Shown here piece after piece: positions 11,267 through 20,108 of a stretch of 64,000 bases of DNA. The position numbers were made by a program, and so were the translations under genes. The notes beneath the pieces are model-generated. The model worked only from the letters and a program-made list of their open reading frames with translations. It made no database searches and was not told the origin of the DNA. The stretch is from contig NC_015759.1 in assembly GCF_000219805.1 (NCBI RefSeq), positions 496,001 through 560,000 of the forward strand, written 5' to 3'. This stretch comes from Weissella koreensis KACC 15510 (GTDB taxonomy: Bacteria; Bacillota; Bacilli; Lactobacillales; Lactobacillaceae). Numbering within the stretch: the first letter of the stretch is position 1; each line of letters begins with the position of its first letter.

Positions 11267-12385
11267 TTAAAATTTTAAATGTGCTAAAAATGGAATGCTT
11301 TGTGCAATCTGACTGTTTGGTATACCGTAAAATATGACACTTAGAAATAAGACAAACACGAGGGTAATCACCATTCCTATGAATCTATCAACAATTTTAA
11401 TTTTATGTTCAAAATATAATGCAGTCAGTATAATAACCGTTTCTAGGCCAAATCGTGGAAACCTCTGATACTGAATTGACATAAATAGTAACGGTAAACT
11501 CAACATACCAGAGTAAATTAAAGACATTAAAGAATTTACTTTACCAGTTATATTATTATTGTTTTTATTTAAATTAACAATATATACTGCCATTTTTTTA
11601 GCTAATACAGTTAGTAAAGCATATGATGAAATCATCAACAACTTCTTAGTAAATGATCCCTCACCCCCAACAAAGTTGGTAATTATATTTTCGCTAGCAC
11701 TTGCATTCCCAGTTAGTGAACCAATGATTTGAGCTATTTTTTGACCAGCAGATGTTGAACCAGTTAAAAACAAAATAATACTACTAACAATAGATATTAT
11801 AATTATCATTGAATTTACTTTTATATTTTTATGCATCAACAATCTTATTCCAATAAAAGCAAGATAAAAGTATCCTGAACTATGAAAGCCTGTTGCCAGA
11901 AAAATAATTAATGCCGATATTATAATATTTTTTTTATTAACCTTAATAAGAAAACTTGCTGCTAACAATATCAAAGTATACATTGCAAAACTTCTTATTT
12001 GATCTATTTCATTAAAAAAAGGGAAAATAGCAAATGTCCCTACAAAAAAGGCCACATTATTAGTGAATCTTCTTACCGCTATTAATAAAATAATAAAAAT
12101 AATAAAACATAATATTAATCTAAATTGTGCATATGTCAATCCACTATTATATGCAACTTTAGCTAAAGACAAGTATCCCCATTCAAATCTAGAATTATAG
12201 GTTGATGAAAACATTACATTATAATTTCCTTCATAATTATGATAATCTAGTACCCAAATTGTAACAGGAGCTGGTGCACCTCCCAACCACGCTAAGTATA
12301 GTAAACTAAGCACAGGAAACACTATTGATTTTTTTTTAATTACCTCTTCAACCCAATTCAAAATTAATATTCCTAAATAAACCAT
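11267..12385 (-). CDS. EpsG-like polysaccharide polymerase (Wzy-like)
   Basis: Polytopic membrane protein of 372 residues with about ten hydrophobic segments. The features DYHNYEGNYN, then FEWGYLSL, and a later IRSFAMYTLILLA fit the EpsG family, which polymerises exopolysaccharide repeat units outside the membrane. It lies between the Stealth gene and wzx in a row of minus-strand genes. The start ATG follows GAGGGAAA. The assignment rests on topology, the short N-terminal motifs and context; the family is very variable. Confidence 0.82.
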   Translation of the reverse strand: MVYLGILILNWVEEVIKKKSIVFPVLSLLYLAWLGGAPAPVTIWVLDYHNYEGNYNVMFSSTYNSRFEWGYLSLAKVAYNSGLTYAQFRLILCFIIFIILLIAVRRFTNNVAFFVGTFAIFPFFNEIDQIRSFAMYTLILLAASFLIKVNKKNIIISALIIFLATGFHSSGYFYLAFIGIRLLMHKNIKVNSMIIIISIVSSIILFLTGSTSAGQKIAQIIGSLTGNASASENIITNFVGGEGSFTKKLLMISSYALLTVLAKKMAVYIVNLNKNNNNITGKVNSLMSLIYSGMLSLPLLFMSIQYQRFPRFGLETVIILTALYFEHKIKIVDRFIGMVITLVFVLFLSVIFYGIPNSQIAQSIPFLAHLKF

Positions 12386-12439
12386 TTTCCCTCACTAAAC
12401 TATTCTATAATTATAGTCTTCCCTAAAAAACAAATCATA

Positions 12440-13444
12440 TTATTTTTCATATTCAGATTTTTTTGAAAGATGAATGTTAAAAGCTTTATACAATTGACTT
12501 ACACGTTCTTGAAACAAGATACTATCGACGTCACTTGAATCATTAATATCAATTACTTTATGCTTAGATTGTTTAATATCTTTAATGATTTCTTCAATCT
12601 GAGTTAAATCATAAAATTTACCATAATTGAATTTTCTAGGTTTAAAATTACCTTTAGCAATTTGTGTATAACGTACACTCCAAATAGTAATATCATATAT
12701 TGATCTAAACTTATTGCTACTTGTTACTTTAAAAAAATCTTTATTCTCTTCCATTACATTAGTAAATTCGGATTTCAATATGGAATATGGAATATGTAAA
12801 TCATAAAACCTAGTAAATCTAGGGAAGAAAAATAATAACATTGTATATATATTCAAAGGTCCATTTTTTAAGTTAAAAAACTTAAAAAAGTTCTTTTTCA
12901 TAACACTCATCTTATTAAATTTTCTATTAATGATAGTTATATTATTTGCAGTTATATGATCAAAATCTTCAACTGGCATAATAGCATTTAATCCCGCAGT
13001 ATCTCGGGGCCTACCATCAAACCAAAAAAAATCAGATGGTTCTACAGATGAGTTCAAAAACATATCATCATTGAATAGAACAAAATGTTCTGATAGATTT
13101 TTTATTTTAAATAGATTAACTTCTATGGCACTAGAATTGAAAGTTGGTAGGTTATCATTATTTATTATGTCTTTATGATCAATTAAAACTATTTTTTCAT
13201 GATCCATATTTAACCAATCAGGGGCTTGATTATCAGTCACTAAATATATTTTATTTACCCACGGTGCATACTGTTCAACAGCTCTAAACCAATAATTAAA
13301 TAAATTATAATCTCTAAATCTAGTCTCGATCTTATCATCCACGTTAACTTCATCAAATATATTTCGTTTTTTTAACCATTTTGGATCAGATCCATCAACC
13401 CAAGTAACAACAAAATCAATTGGAAAATTCAATTCCTTAGCCAA
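12440..13444 (-). CDS. Stealth-family sugar-phosphate transferase
   Basis: 334 residues with the four-block Stealth architecture: CR1 IDFVVTWVDGSDPKW (near residue 8), CR2 RFRDYNLFNYWFRAVEQYAP to HFVLFNDDMFL, then CR3 and CR4 further on. Stealth proteins (related to GlcNAc-1-phosphotransferase and capsule phosphotransferases) transfer hexose-1-phosphate from a nucleotide sugar and so create phosphodiester links (established for the family). The start is TTG with GGAGG 10 bases upstream. Its presence suggests a phosphate-containing polymer or side group. Confidence 0.9.
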   Translation of the reverse strand: MAKELNFPIDFVVTWVDGSDPKWLKKRNIFDEVNVDDKIETRFRDYNLFNYWFRAVEQYAPWVNKIYLVTDNQAPDWLNMDHEKIVLIDHKDIINNDNLPTFNSSAIEVNLFKIKNLSEHFVLFNDDMFLNSSVEPSDFFWFDGRPRDTAGLNAIMPVEDFDHITANNITIINRKFNKMSVMKKNFFKFFNLKNGPLNIYTMLLFFFPRFTRFYDLHIPYSILKSEFTNVMEENKDFFKVTSSNKFRSIYDITIWSVRYTQIAKGNFKPRKFNYGKFYDLTQIEEIIKDIKQSKHKVIDINDSSDVDSILFQERVSQLYKAFNIHLSKKSEYEK

Positions 13445-13562
13445 TTTTACTATTCCTCCATATCATTTTATCAAAATATGTGTTTTTTAATTTACTGAGC
13501 TTATTAAGCTTAATCTTATTTAAATAACTTCTTATAAAAATAGTACTACTTTAAATTTATTA

Positions 13563-14720
13563 TTATAAATATTCAGCATAAGTGTTTTTCATGATTTCAT
13601 CAACAACGCTTATATCATATTTATTCAAAAACTTAACATCCTCTACACTGACCTGTGGCCTAGTTTCAATACATCTTTCTAATATCTTTTTAAGTTTTTT
13701 ATTATCATTAGGATCAAAAGATTCCCCATTGCCATTGTTAATGTAATCAGAAATACCCCTTATATTTGATCCCAATAAATACGTTCCATCTAATGTTGCC
13801 TCTAGTCCAGCTACACCTAGCCCCTCTTGGAAAGAGGGGAAAACAAATATGTCACTAGCATAGTGAATATCATGAATATCTGTACGATATCCTAATAATT
13901 TAAAACTATCATTAAAATTAAAACTTTCAGCAATTTTTTCTAAATTCACATTATTATTACCTGTCCCAGCTACGACATATATAATATTTTTTAATGATTC
14001 ATAATCCATTAACTTGAGTGCATCCAATACTATTTTGTGATTTTTTCGATCACTTAATTCACCAACAGATGATATCAAAAAGGCATTTTCTGGAATATTT
14101 AATTCTTTACGAATTTTTTTACGAGCTTTTTTTTTCTCGGAATCAGTTACATGCCAAGATTTCTTAACATCTACTCCAATACCATCAATTTTAACAATAT
14201 TTTTAGCATGCATATGCTTTTTAGCAAGTGCATAATCCTCATTATTTATTGTAATTAAAGTATCGGTTATAAAAGAAAAAAACCATTCTAATGGATAAAA
14301 AATTAGCCAACCGCTTTTTGGACCACCTTTGAAGAAATGAAAACCATGTGCAGTGTATATTACTGGCACATGAAATTGTTTAGCAACAATGCGTCCCAAA
14401 ATTCCACCTAAAGGTGAATGTACATGAATAAATGAAAATTTGTTATTACTAAATATTTGTTTTAGTTGTTTAATAGAATGTAAATTACCCTTTAAAGATC
14501 CCATTCGTCTTTCAAAATCAACTTGATGAGCAATTACATTATTTTCATCCATCCATATTTTTAAACGCTCATTTTCTTCTGCAGACATTGATCCAAAATC
14601 AATCATGTTAGTAGCAACATGAACCTCATACCCCATACTTTGTAATATTTTTATATTTCTATGGTTAAATTGTTGGATCATATTAGCCTTGGCTGCCAGC
14701 ATCAATACTTTATTACCCAT
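13563..14720 (-). CDS. Glycosyltransferase family 4 (EpsD/CapM-like)
   Basis: 385 residues, first gene of the AT-rich polysaccharide block. GT-B fold: N-terminal acceptor domain with VHSPLGGILGRIVAK and TAHGFHFF, typical of transferases that add the second sugar in Gram-positive exopolysaccharide clusters; C-terminal donor domain with SVGELSDRKNH and FPSFQEGLGVAGLEA (the EX7E-type site). ATG follows GAGGAG by 4 bases. It contains an A9 tract (minus strand of 14127-14135) that stays in frame, unlike those in the broken GT4 gene. Confidence 0.92.
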   Translation of the reverse strand: MGNKVLMLAAKANMIQQFNHRNIKILQSMGYEVHVATNMIDFGSMSAEENERLKIWMDENNVIAHQVDFERRMGSLKGNLHSIKQLKQIFSNNKFSFIHVHSPLGGILGRIVAKQFHVPVIYTAHGFHFFKGGPKSGWLIFYPLEWFFSFITDTLITINNEDYALAKKHMHAKNIVKIDGIGVDVKKSWHVTDSEKKKARKKIRKELNIPENAFLISSVGELSDRKNHKIVLDALKLMDYESLKNIIYVVAGTGNNNVNLEKIAESFNFNDSFKLLGYRTDIHDIHYASDIFVFPSFQEGLGVAGLEATLDGTYLLGSNIRGISDYINNGNGESFDPNDNKKLKKILERCIETRPQVSVEDVKFLNKYDISVVDEIMKNTYAEYL

Positions 14721-15022
14721 ATCACTCCTCTTTTATCGAATTTAATTATTTTAAACAGTTATATAATTAATATTATTTAACAATTCCATTAAAGTGTCCC
14801 TAATATATTATATAGAATTACTTTTTATACTATATACATATTTTTTAACAAATCATATAACAAAGGTATATAAAAATATAAACATGATAATTTTTATATA
14901 CTAAATATCTTATTTATTCACAAACTCCAAGTCTACAAATAGTCAAATTATATGTTTGCTTTTTGATTCATACAATATTTTTAACCAAAATATCCTATTA
15001 AATATAGGGACATACCAACAAA
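14721..15022. other. AT-rich leader region of the polysaccharide locus
   Basis: No gene seen. Two minus-strand promoter candidates could serve the locus: TTGTTA-16-TATAAA (14851-14824), close to the first gene, and the duplicated rpoE-type promoter at 15025-15053, about 300 bases upstream. The region is extremely AT-rich and I see no terminator in it. Confidence 0.5.
14824..14851 (-). promoter_or_regulatory. Candidate promoter of the polysaccharide block
   Basis: -35 TTGTTA (14851-14846), 16-base spacer, -10 TATAAA (14829-14824), about 100 bases before the first glycosyltransferase. The AT-rich setting makes chance matches likely. Confidence 0.35.
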
Positions 15023-15101
15023 TAATACTACTTTATTTCACTAGTTTATTCAATGATTAATCAGAATTTCTAGGGTAAATTCCAATCAAAGCACCATTAT
15101 G
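15023..15101. repeat. Right copy of the ywfO 3' end repeat, with promoter
   Basis: The working 3' end of ywfO and the bases after it, matching 2518-2596. The promoter inside is also kept: -35 TTGAAT (15053-15048), 17-base spacer, -10 TAGTAT (15030-15025). Here it faces the polysaccharide locus, whereas in the other copy it faces rpoE. Confidence 0.85.
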
Positions 15102-16442
15102 AACATATTTTTGGAATTCTTGATAAACTGGGGCCATTAAATCACCCGTTGTTTGTTCCATCAACATTTCAGCTGGGAAAAAGTAGCGAGCATTCCCATA
15201 ACTACGTCCAGTCAGGGCTTTTACCAGTGAACTTTGCGTTGATAACTCTGCCAATGATCCATCTGGTTGTAACATTTCAATTTGTGTTTTTGCATGTTTG
15301 GCTTCAGGATGGTATAAATCATAAGCTGTATCAAAACTATCATTTTCCGCCGTATAATATTTAACATTAAAGCCCGCTTCTTCAATTAGTGGCCTTATTT
15401 TAGACAGATAATGCCTAGTTTTAGGACTAATCTCAATGGATTTAAGTGGCTTTCGATCTAAGAAACGCATTGATAGCTCTGCCAAAACCTTATCGCTGGA
15501 ATGACGCCATAAATTAATATTTTCCAAAATTGATGCATCGTCTAAATCTAAATACTGTTCAATACTGACACTATATTCAAAAAGTGGCTTTAGATCAGGC
15601 GTTACAAAATTATCAATGGATATTTGCTTCTTCTGTTGATCTTGATACAATTCCATGGCTCGATCTAATAAATGTGTTAAGACGACTTCAATCCCACGTG
15701 AGACAGGGTGAAAATAAACTTGCTCATACATTTGATACCTAGAAATAATGTAATCTTCAACAGTAGCCATACCTTTTTGTTCAAATGCAATTCCATCGAC
15801 CACCGGACGCATTAGATGAATAATTCGTGCTAAGTCAAAGGTTCCATAAGTTGCACCAGAATAATAAGCATCTCTTAATAAATAGTCCATTCGATCTGCA
15901 TCAATTTGTGAAGAAATCAAAGCCACAACTTGCTTATTATCATAAGTCTTTGCAATTACACTGGCGACTTTTGCCGGTAATTTTTCATCATATTTCATTA
16001 AAACTTGATGAACTTCAGTTGTTTTGTTCAAAATAATATCTTGCGTAAACTTTTCATGGTTAGTTTTAAAAATGCTTTCAAAAGTATGTGAATATGGTCC
16101 ATGGCCTAAATCATGTAGTAATGCGGCCACTAATAAAACACGACGTTCTTCAACTTGCCAACCACCATCACCAGGTGTTTGACTCGCAAAACGTTCTAAG
16201 TGATTAGCAATTTGTCGGGAAACTTCATACACCCCTAACGAATGACTAAATCGTGAATGCTCCGCCGTGTGGAAAACCGTATTAGCAACCCCTAGCTGTT
16301 TAATTCGCCGTAATCTTTGAAATTCCCGTGTATCAATGAGTTCCAAAATTAAAGGGTCATTCACATGAATAAAATTATGTACCGGATCCCGAAAAACTTT
16401 TTCTCGCACTTTCTCCACATCCTTTTCGTATATTTTTATCAA
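15057..16442 (-). CDS. ywfO: HD-domain dNTP triphosphohydrolase-like protein (YwfO)
   Basis: Predicted metal-dependent HD phosphohydrolase; relatives in Enterococcus and Bacillus cut dNTPs to nucleosides and triphosphate. The 461-residue protein has EKVFRDPVHNFIHV, RLRRIKQLGVANTVF, EHSRFSHSLGVYE and the HD motif LLHDLGHGPYSHTFE, then DYLLRDAYYSG. The start is uncertain. The TTG at 16442 lies directly against a TATAAT and would have no leader; GTG codons at 16418 and 16409 follow AAAAGG and may be used instead. It was probably next to rpoE before the polysaccharide locus entered. Confidence 0.92.
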   Translation of the reverse strand: MIKIYEKDVEKVREKVFRDPVHNFIHVNDPLILELIDTREFQRLRRIKQLGVANTVFHTAEHSRFSHSLGVYEVSRQIANHLERFASQTPGDGGWQVEERRVLLVAALLHDLGHGPYSHTFESIFKTNHEKFTQDIILNKTTEVHQVLMKYDEKLPAKVASVIAKTYDNKQVVALISSQIDADRMDYLLRDAYYSGATYGTFDLARIIHLMRPVVDGIAFEQKGMATVEDYIISRYQMYEQVYFHPVSRGIEVVLTHLLDRAMELYQDQQKKQISIDNFVTPDLKPLFEYSVSIEQYLDLDDASILENINLWRHSSDKVLAELSMRFLDRKPLKSIEISPKTRHYLSKIRPLIEEAGFNVKYYTAENDSFDTAYDLYHPEAKHAKTQIEMLQPDGSLAELSTQSSLVKALTGRSYGNARYFFPAEMLMEQTTGDLMAPVYQEFQKYVHNGALIGIYPRNSD

Positions 16443-16468
16443 TTATACCGTAAATTAACGGTATAATT
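16441..16468. promoter_or_regulatory. Perfect palindrome with two back-to-back TATAAT boxes
   Basis: AATTATACCGT (16441-16451) and ACGGTATAATT (16458-16468) are exact reverse complements around a 6-base centre. TATAAT occurs on both strands, pointing outward, between the divergent ywfO and ywiB genes. It is therefore a candidate shared divergent promoter or operator. The -35 regions are weak on both sides. Confidence 0.55.
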
Positions 16469-16518
16469 GATAAATAAAATCAATCAATTATCAAGGGCCA
16501 GACGCCAGAGGATCTATA

Positions 16519-16920
16519 ATGCAACAAAATATTCAAATTAATCTCACAAACATCATTCAACAAGATGACACTTCCGAGACCTTTCATTTCAATGAAACAG
16601 GAACATTAGCAACTATCAGAGAGATCTCATATATTCGTTTTACCGAAACTACATCAGTTGAAACTCCTGTCACCGTTAAAATAAATACTGATCAAACGAT
16701 CGCAATCACCCGTAATGGGCAAAGTAAACTGCAACTTTTATTGGACTTAAAAAACGACAGTATAACTCATTATCAAACCCCCATCGGTATGATTGTAATG
16801 ACTGTAAAAACTAACCAGCTCAAAATTGATTTATCGAAAGGAATCATCTTAGCAAAGTATCAACTATGGCAAGCCAATACGATTGTCGGTCAATATACTT
16901 TCGATTTAAATTTCAAATAA
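16519..16920 (+). CDS. DUF1934 beta-barrel protein (YwiB-like)
   Basis: 133-residue protein with the DUF1934/YwiB pattern: a calycin-like beta barrel predicted from alternating hydrophobic strands, including RYIRF-type YIRFTETT and YQTPIGMIVMTVKTNQL, ending in YTFDLNFK. The biochemical role is unknown. It is usually found near ywfO or rpoE in lactobacilli, and here it is divergent from ywfO. ATG is preceded by AGAGGATCTATA. Its own terminator follows directly. Confidence 0.85.
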   Translation: MQQNIQINLTNIIQQDDTSETFHFNETGTLATIREISYIRFTETTSVETPVTVKINTDQTIAITRNGQSKLQLLLDLKNDSITHYQTPIGMIVMTVKTNQLKIDLSKGIILAKYQLWQANTIVGQYTFDLNFK

Positions 16921-16921
16921 C

Positions 16922-16964
16922 AAAAAAACACGATCGCAAGAGGGGGACGCGACCGTGTTTTTTT
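16922..16964 (+). terminator. ywiB intrinsic terminator
   Basis: ACACGATCGC (16928-16937) pairs with GCGACCGTGT (16949-16958) with one mismatch, followed by T7 and preceded by A7. It could act in both directions. Confidence 0.9.
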
Positions 16965-16990
16965 GATTACAGCTGTCATTGACAACCATA

Positions 16991-17025
16991 AAATTAAAAA
17001 GAATCTAATTCATAAAACCGATTCT
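16991..17025 (-). terminator. Terminator downstream of htrA region
   Basis: On the minus strand AGAATC (17025-17020) pairs with GATTCT (17005-17000), then TTTTTAATTTTA. It lies 150 bases beyond the htrA stop, so htrA would have a long structured 3' UTR, or a separate small RNA ends here. Confidence 0.6.
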
Positions 17026-17040
17026 AATTTTTCATGTACT

Positions 17041-17118
17041 TTGGGGAGTAATGAAGTCCACCATTTCTAATGGACAATTACATTGTACACCATTTCTTGT
17101 AAAAAAACACTCCCAATT
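17041..17118 (-). ncRNA. Unexplained structured element in the htrA 3' region
   Basis: An outer stem TTGGG(G)AGT/ACTCCCAA (17041-17049 with 17109-17116) encloses an inner hairpin GTCCA/TGGAC (17056-17060 with 17071-17075). On the minus strand the sequence AGAAATGGTG occurs twice, once in each half. No reading frame. It could be an htrA 3' UTR structure or a small RNA ending at the terminator near 17000. No family recognised. Confidence 0.35.
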
Positions 17119-17174
17119 AATACGCTTTCATTTTTGATATAATCAGGTTTATTTACCTAAATAATCAATCTATT

Positions 17175-18386
17175 TTAACCGTTATCATTAGCCTTAGCTG
17201 TTAGCTTAATTTCTGTTGTATTTTCGTGACCTTTACGATAATAGGTAATATTTATCGTATCACCCACTTTATGTGAATTTAATATTCCTCTTAAATCACC
17301 GGTATCATCTAGATCTTGTCCATCGGCCTTAGTAATGACATCATACTTTTTCAATCCAGCTCGATCAGCTGGAGTTCCATCTGTCACATTGACAATAATC
17401 ACACCACCTCTATGATCATCTGATAATTCCAAGACATTTTTTTGGTCATCAATTGAAACTCTTGAAAGATCTACCATTTTAATTCCCAATGCGGGCCGGA
17501 CCACTTTTCCATCTTTTTCTAATTGATTAATAATATTCACTACCGTATTTGAAGGAATTGAGAATCCCATCCCTTCCACACTAGTTCCACCACTTGAATT
17601 GGTTAGCTTCATAGAATTAATTCCAATGACCTGACCACTCAAATTAATCAAAGCACCTCCTGAATTTCCGGGGTTAATGGCCGCGTCAGTTTGAATAACG
17701 GTGGCTTTTCCTAATGAATTCCCATCATCATCTTCCGATTCCACTTCACGCTTAGTAGCAGAAACGATTCCTTCTGTGACTGATGTTGCATAGTCTGATC
17801 CCAATGGTGATCCAATGGCTAAGACCGATTCTCCTGTTTGAACCTCATTAGAATTAGCAAATTCAGCAACCTGTTTAATTTTACTACTTTTAACTTTTAA
17901 AACTGCTATGTCCGAAATTTTGTCAGTCCCAACCAACGTAGCATTTAGCTTGGTTCCATCACTCAATAATACTTGTAACGCCTTAGAACCAGTCACCACA
18001 TGATTATTAGTCACAATAAAGGCTTCACGACCAGAAGTTTTATAAATAACACCTGAACCTTCAGAAGCAGTTTTAAGATCATCGTCTTGGCCTGCTGTAT
18101 CAAACAAACTCCAGCCAGAAGACTGCTGTTGTTGTAAATTAATCACTGATACAACCGCAGGTGCTGTTTGTTGGAAGGCCTTAGTAGCAGCACTAGTCCC
18201 TTTAACCTTTGTGTCAGAAACCTTCACAGTCTTTTTCGTACCTCCGACTGAAGTCGATATTTCATTGGAATATTTCTGTACGCCCAGAGACCCAACCACT
18301 CCGCCAATCAAACCAGCAACCAGTGCTAAAACAATAATCCACCAAGAGACGGAAAAATTTTTATTTTGCTTTCGATTAAATTTCAT
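17175..18386 (-). CDS. htrA: HtrA/DegP-type membrane-anchored serine protease
   Basis: Surface quality-control protease that degrades misfolded exported proteins. 403 residues: an uncleaved membrane anchor (about 14-36), a low-complexity linker, a trypsin-like domain with catalytic His129 (TNNHVV), Asp159 (SDIAVLKV) and Ser242 (NPGNSGGAL), then one PDZ domain from about 290 to 395. ATG follows GAGG with 8 bases spacing. It is last in the walK-walH-walI-walJ-htrA series, a conserved Lactobacillales arrangement tying it to envelope stress control. Confidence 0.96.
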   Translation of the reverse strand: MKFNRKQNKNFSVSWWIIVLALVAGLIGGVVGSLGVQKYSNEISTSVGGTKKTVKVSDTKVKGTSAATKAFQQTAPAVVSVINLQQQQSSGWSLFDTAGQDDDLKTASEGSGVIYKTSGREAFIVTNNHVVTGSKALQVLLSDGTKLNATLVGTDKISDIAVLKVKSSKIKQVAEFANSNEVQTGESVLAIGSPLGSDYATSVTEGIVSATKREVESEDDDGNSLGKATVIQTDAAINPGNSGGALINLSGQVIGINSMKLTNSSGGTSVEGMGFSIPSNTVVNIINQLEKDGKVVRPALGIKMVDLSRVSIDDQKNVLELSDDHRGGVIIVNVTDGTPADRAGLKKYDVITKADGQDLDDTGDLRGILNSHKVGDTINITYYRKGHENTTEIKLTAKANDNG

Positions 18387-18458
18387 CGCTCTTACCTCAT
18401 TATTTATATTTCACTTAAAAATATAGACGATTTAACTTAACATCCACTTAAAGATTTC

Positions 18459-19259
18459 TTATATCTTTGATAAGGGAGTAGCCCAATATGGACTAGTATC
18501 TAACAAATTAAAATCATGATCAACAGCAAAATCATGATCCTGTAAAATCTGTTCAACAGTTAGATGTGCCAAAGGAATTTGATTATTCTCTTGGCTTAGA
18601 TGACCGAGATAAATTTTTTTGGTATTACGGCCAATCATCTTACTTAAATTTTCAGCCCCGTCCTCATTAGATAGATGCCCTTCATCTCCCAAAATTCGTT
18701 GTTTTAAACTCCATGCATATGAACCATAACGTAACATCTCAACATCATGATTAGCTTCCATTAAAATAGAATCCGCATTAGTTAAAACACTAGCAATATG
18801 GTCATTAACATATCCAGTATCGGTTAACATCGCAAAAGTTTTATTATCATGATGAAATGCATAAAATTGAGGATCAGCCGCATCATGTGAAACAGCATAA
18901 CTTTCGACATCTAAATCACCAAAAAGTTGGGTACTATCACGATCAAAAATATGCTTTTGCGCTATATCAATTTTACCCACCTTACCATCAATGGCATCCC
19001 AAGTTTTTTCATTAGCGTATAAATCCATTCCATATTTACGTGCTAATACCCCCACTCCTTTTAAATGATCAGTATGCTCATGAGTAATAAACAATTTGTC
19101 CACATCTTTCAATGATTTTCCAATTGATTGCATCAACTCATCAATTTTTTTACCACTTAACCCAGCATCAACTAATATTTTATGCTGAGGGGTCTCGATA
19201 TAAGTCACATTTCCCGTACTGCCTGAAGCTAACATTGAGACTTTAAAATCATCTGTCAT
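18459..19259 (-). CDS. walJ: WalJ (YycJ) metallo-beta-lactamase-fold hydrolase
   Basis: 266 residues with the metal-binding motif THEHTDHLKG near the N-terminal third and further His/Asp ligands (LTDTGYV, EANHD, GHLS). The family is an MBL-fold nuclease-like hydrolase encoded with WalRK; in streptococci the homologue affects wall and division phenotypes. No signal peptide, so cytoplasmic. Lies 24 bases after walI. Confidence 0.94.
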   Translation of the reverse strand: MTDDFKVSMLASGSTGNVTYIETPQHKILVDAGLSGKKIDELMQSIGKSLKDVDKLFITHEHTDHLKGVGVLARKYGMDLYANEKTWDAIDGKVGKIDIAQKHIFDRDSTQLFGDLDVESYAVSHDAADPQFYAFHHDNKTFAMLTDTGYVNDHIASVLTNADSILMEANHDVEMLRYGSYAWSLKQRILGDEGHLSNEDGAENLSKMIGRNTKKIYLGHLSQENNQIPLAHLTVEQILQDHDFAVDHDFNLLDTSPYWATPLSKI

Positions 19260-19283
19260 ATTGAATTAGTCCTCTTTCATTTA

Positions 19284-20108
19284 TCATTTAGCTTGATCCA
19301 TTAATTTACCATCTAATGCATTAATCCGTAGTAAATTATAATTATTTCCATTTTTTATTTGTACCAACCAAGTTGGAACTAAAACTACGCTATCATCGAC
19401 ATACATTAGGGAGCTATAACCCAATTTCGTCCATAAAATTTTAGTGTTATTAGGAATTTCATTATATTGATATAACGTTGCCACTGCCATCTGCTCAGAG
19501 ATCAATGCAGCTGGGTCTCGCAATTTTTGTACATGTTCAATATACGTTTGCGTATAACCGACTAGCTCCCCCGCGTGATTAATTTCTAAAGTCAATTTAC
19601 CATCAGAACCAACACTTTGATCATTTGCTAATTTTTGTTGATAAACCACATAGGTCGTACTAGTTCCGCCTAAATTAGCCTGTTCTGTCAATTTATCATT
19701 ATAAATATACTGCTTAGCATGTAGTACATAATTATTCTGATAAATAATTTTTCGCAATTGCGTCTTGCGTTTATTATCGTCATTCACCAACAAGACTGGT
19801 TGCTTTAAACGTCCTTTCAATTGCTTCTTACTATCATCCAAAGTCACATTAACCTTGTCTAATTTTTCTATCTGATTATTAGTAGCCCAATTTTTTAAAT
19901 TGATATTACCACCTAGATAATAACCAGTTAATTGTTCTGTTTGTAATTTATTAAATTCAATATTATCGTCTCTCATATTTGTGACCAAAGTATTGGGCGT
20001 AATCTGAGCTTGATTATTTTGTTTATTTTCCGTTAATTGAAAAATCAAGAACACGTTAATTCCAAAAAAAAGATAGATAAAAATCGTTAAAATCTTTTTT
20101 AAGTCCAT
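19284..20108 (-). CDS. walI: WalI (YycI) regulator of WalK
   Basis: 274-residue single-pass membrane protein: N-terminal transmembrane segment (about 6-24, ILTIFIYLFFGINVFLIF) and a large extracytoplasmic domain of YycI type. With YycH it tunes the WalK kinase at the membrane in other Firmicutes. The start codon overlaps the walH stop (TAATG), indicating translational coupling. Paralogous in layout to WalH. Confidence 0.93.
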   Translation of the reverse strand: MDLKKILTIFIYLFFGINVFLIFQLTENKQNNQAQITPNTLVTNMRDDNIEFNKLQTEQLTGYYLGGNINLKNWATNNQIEKLDKVNVTLDDSKKQLKGRLKQPVLLVNDDNKRKTQLRKIIYQNNYVLHAKQYIYNDKLTEQANLGGTSTTYVVYQQKLANDQSVGSDGKLTLEINHAGELVGYTQTYIEHVQKLRDPAALISEQMAVATLYQYNEIPNNTKILWTKLGYSSLMYVDDSVVLVPTWLVQIKNGNNYNLLRINALDGKLMDQAK

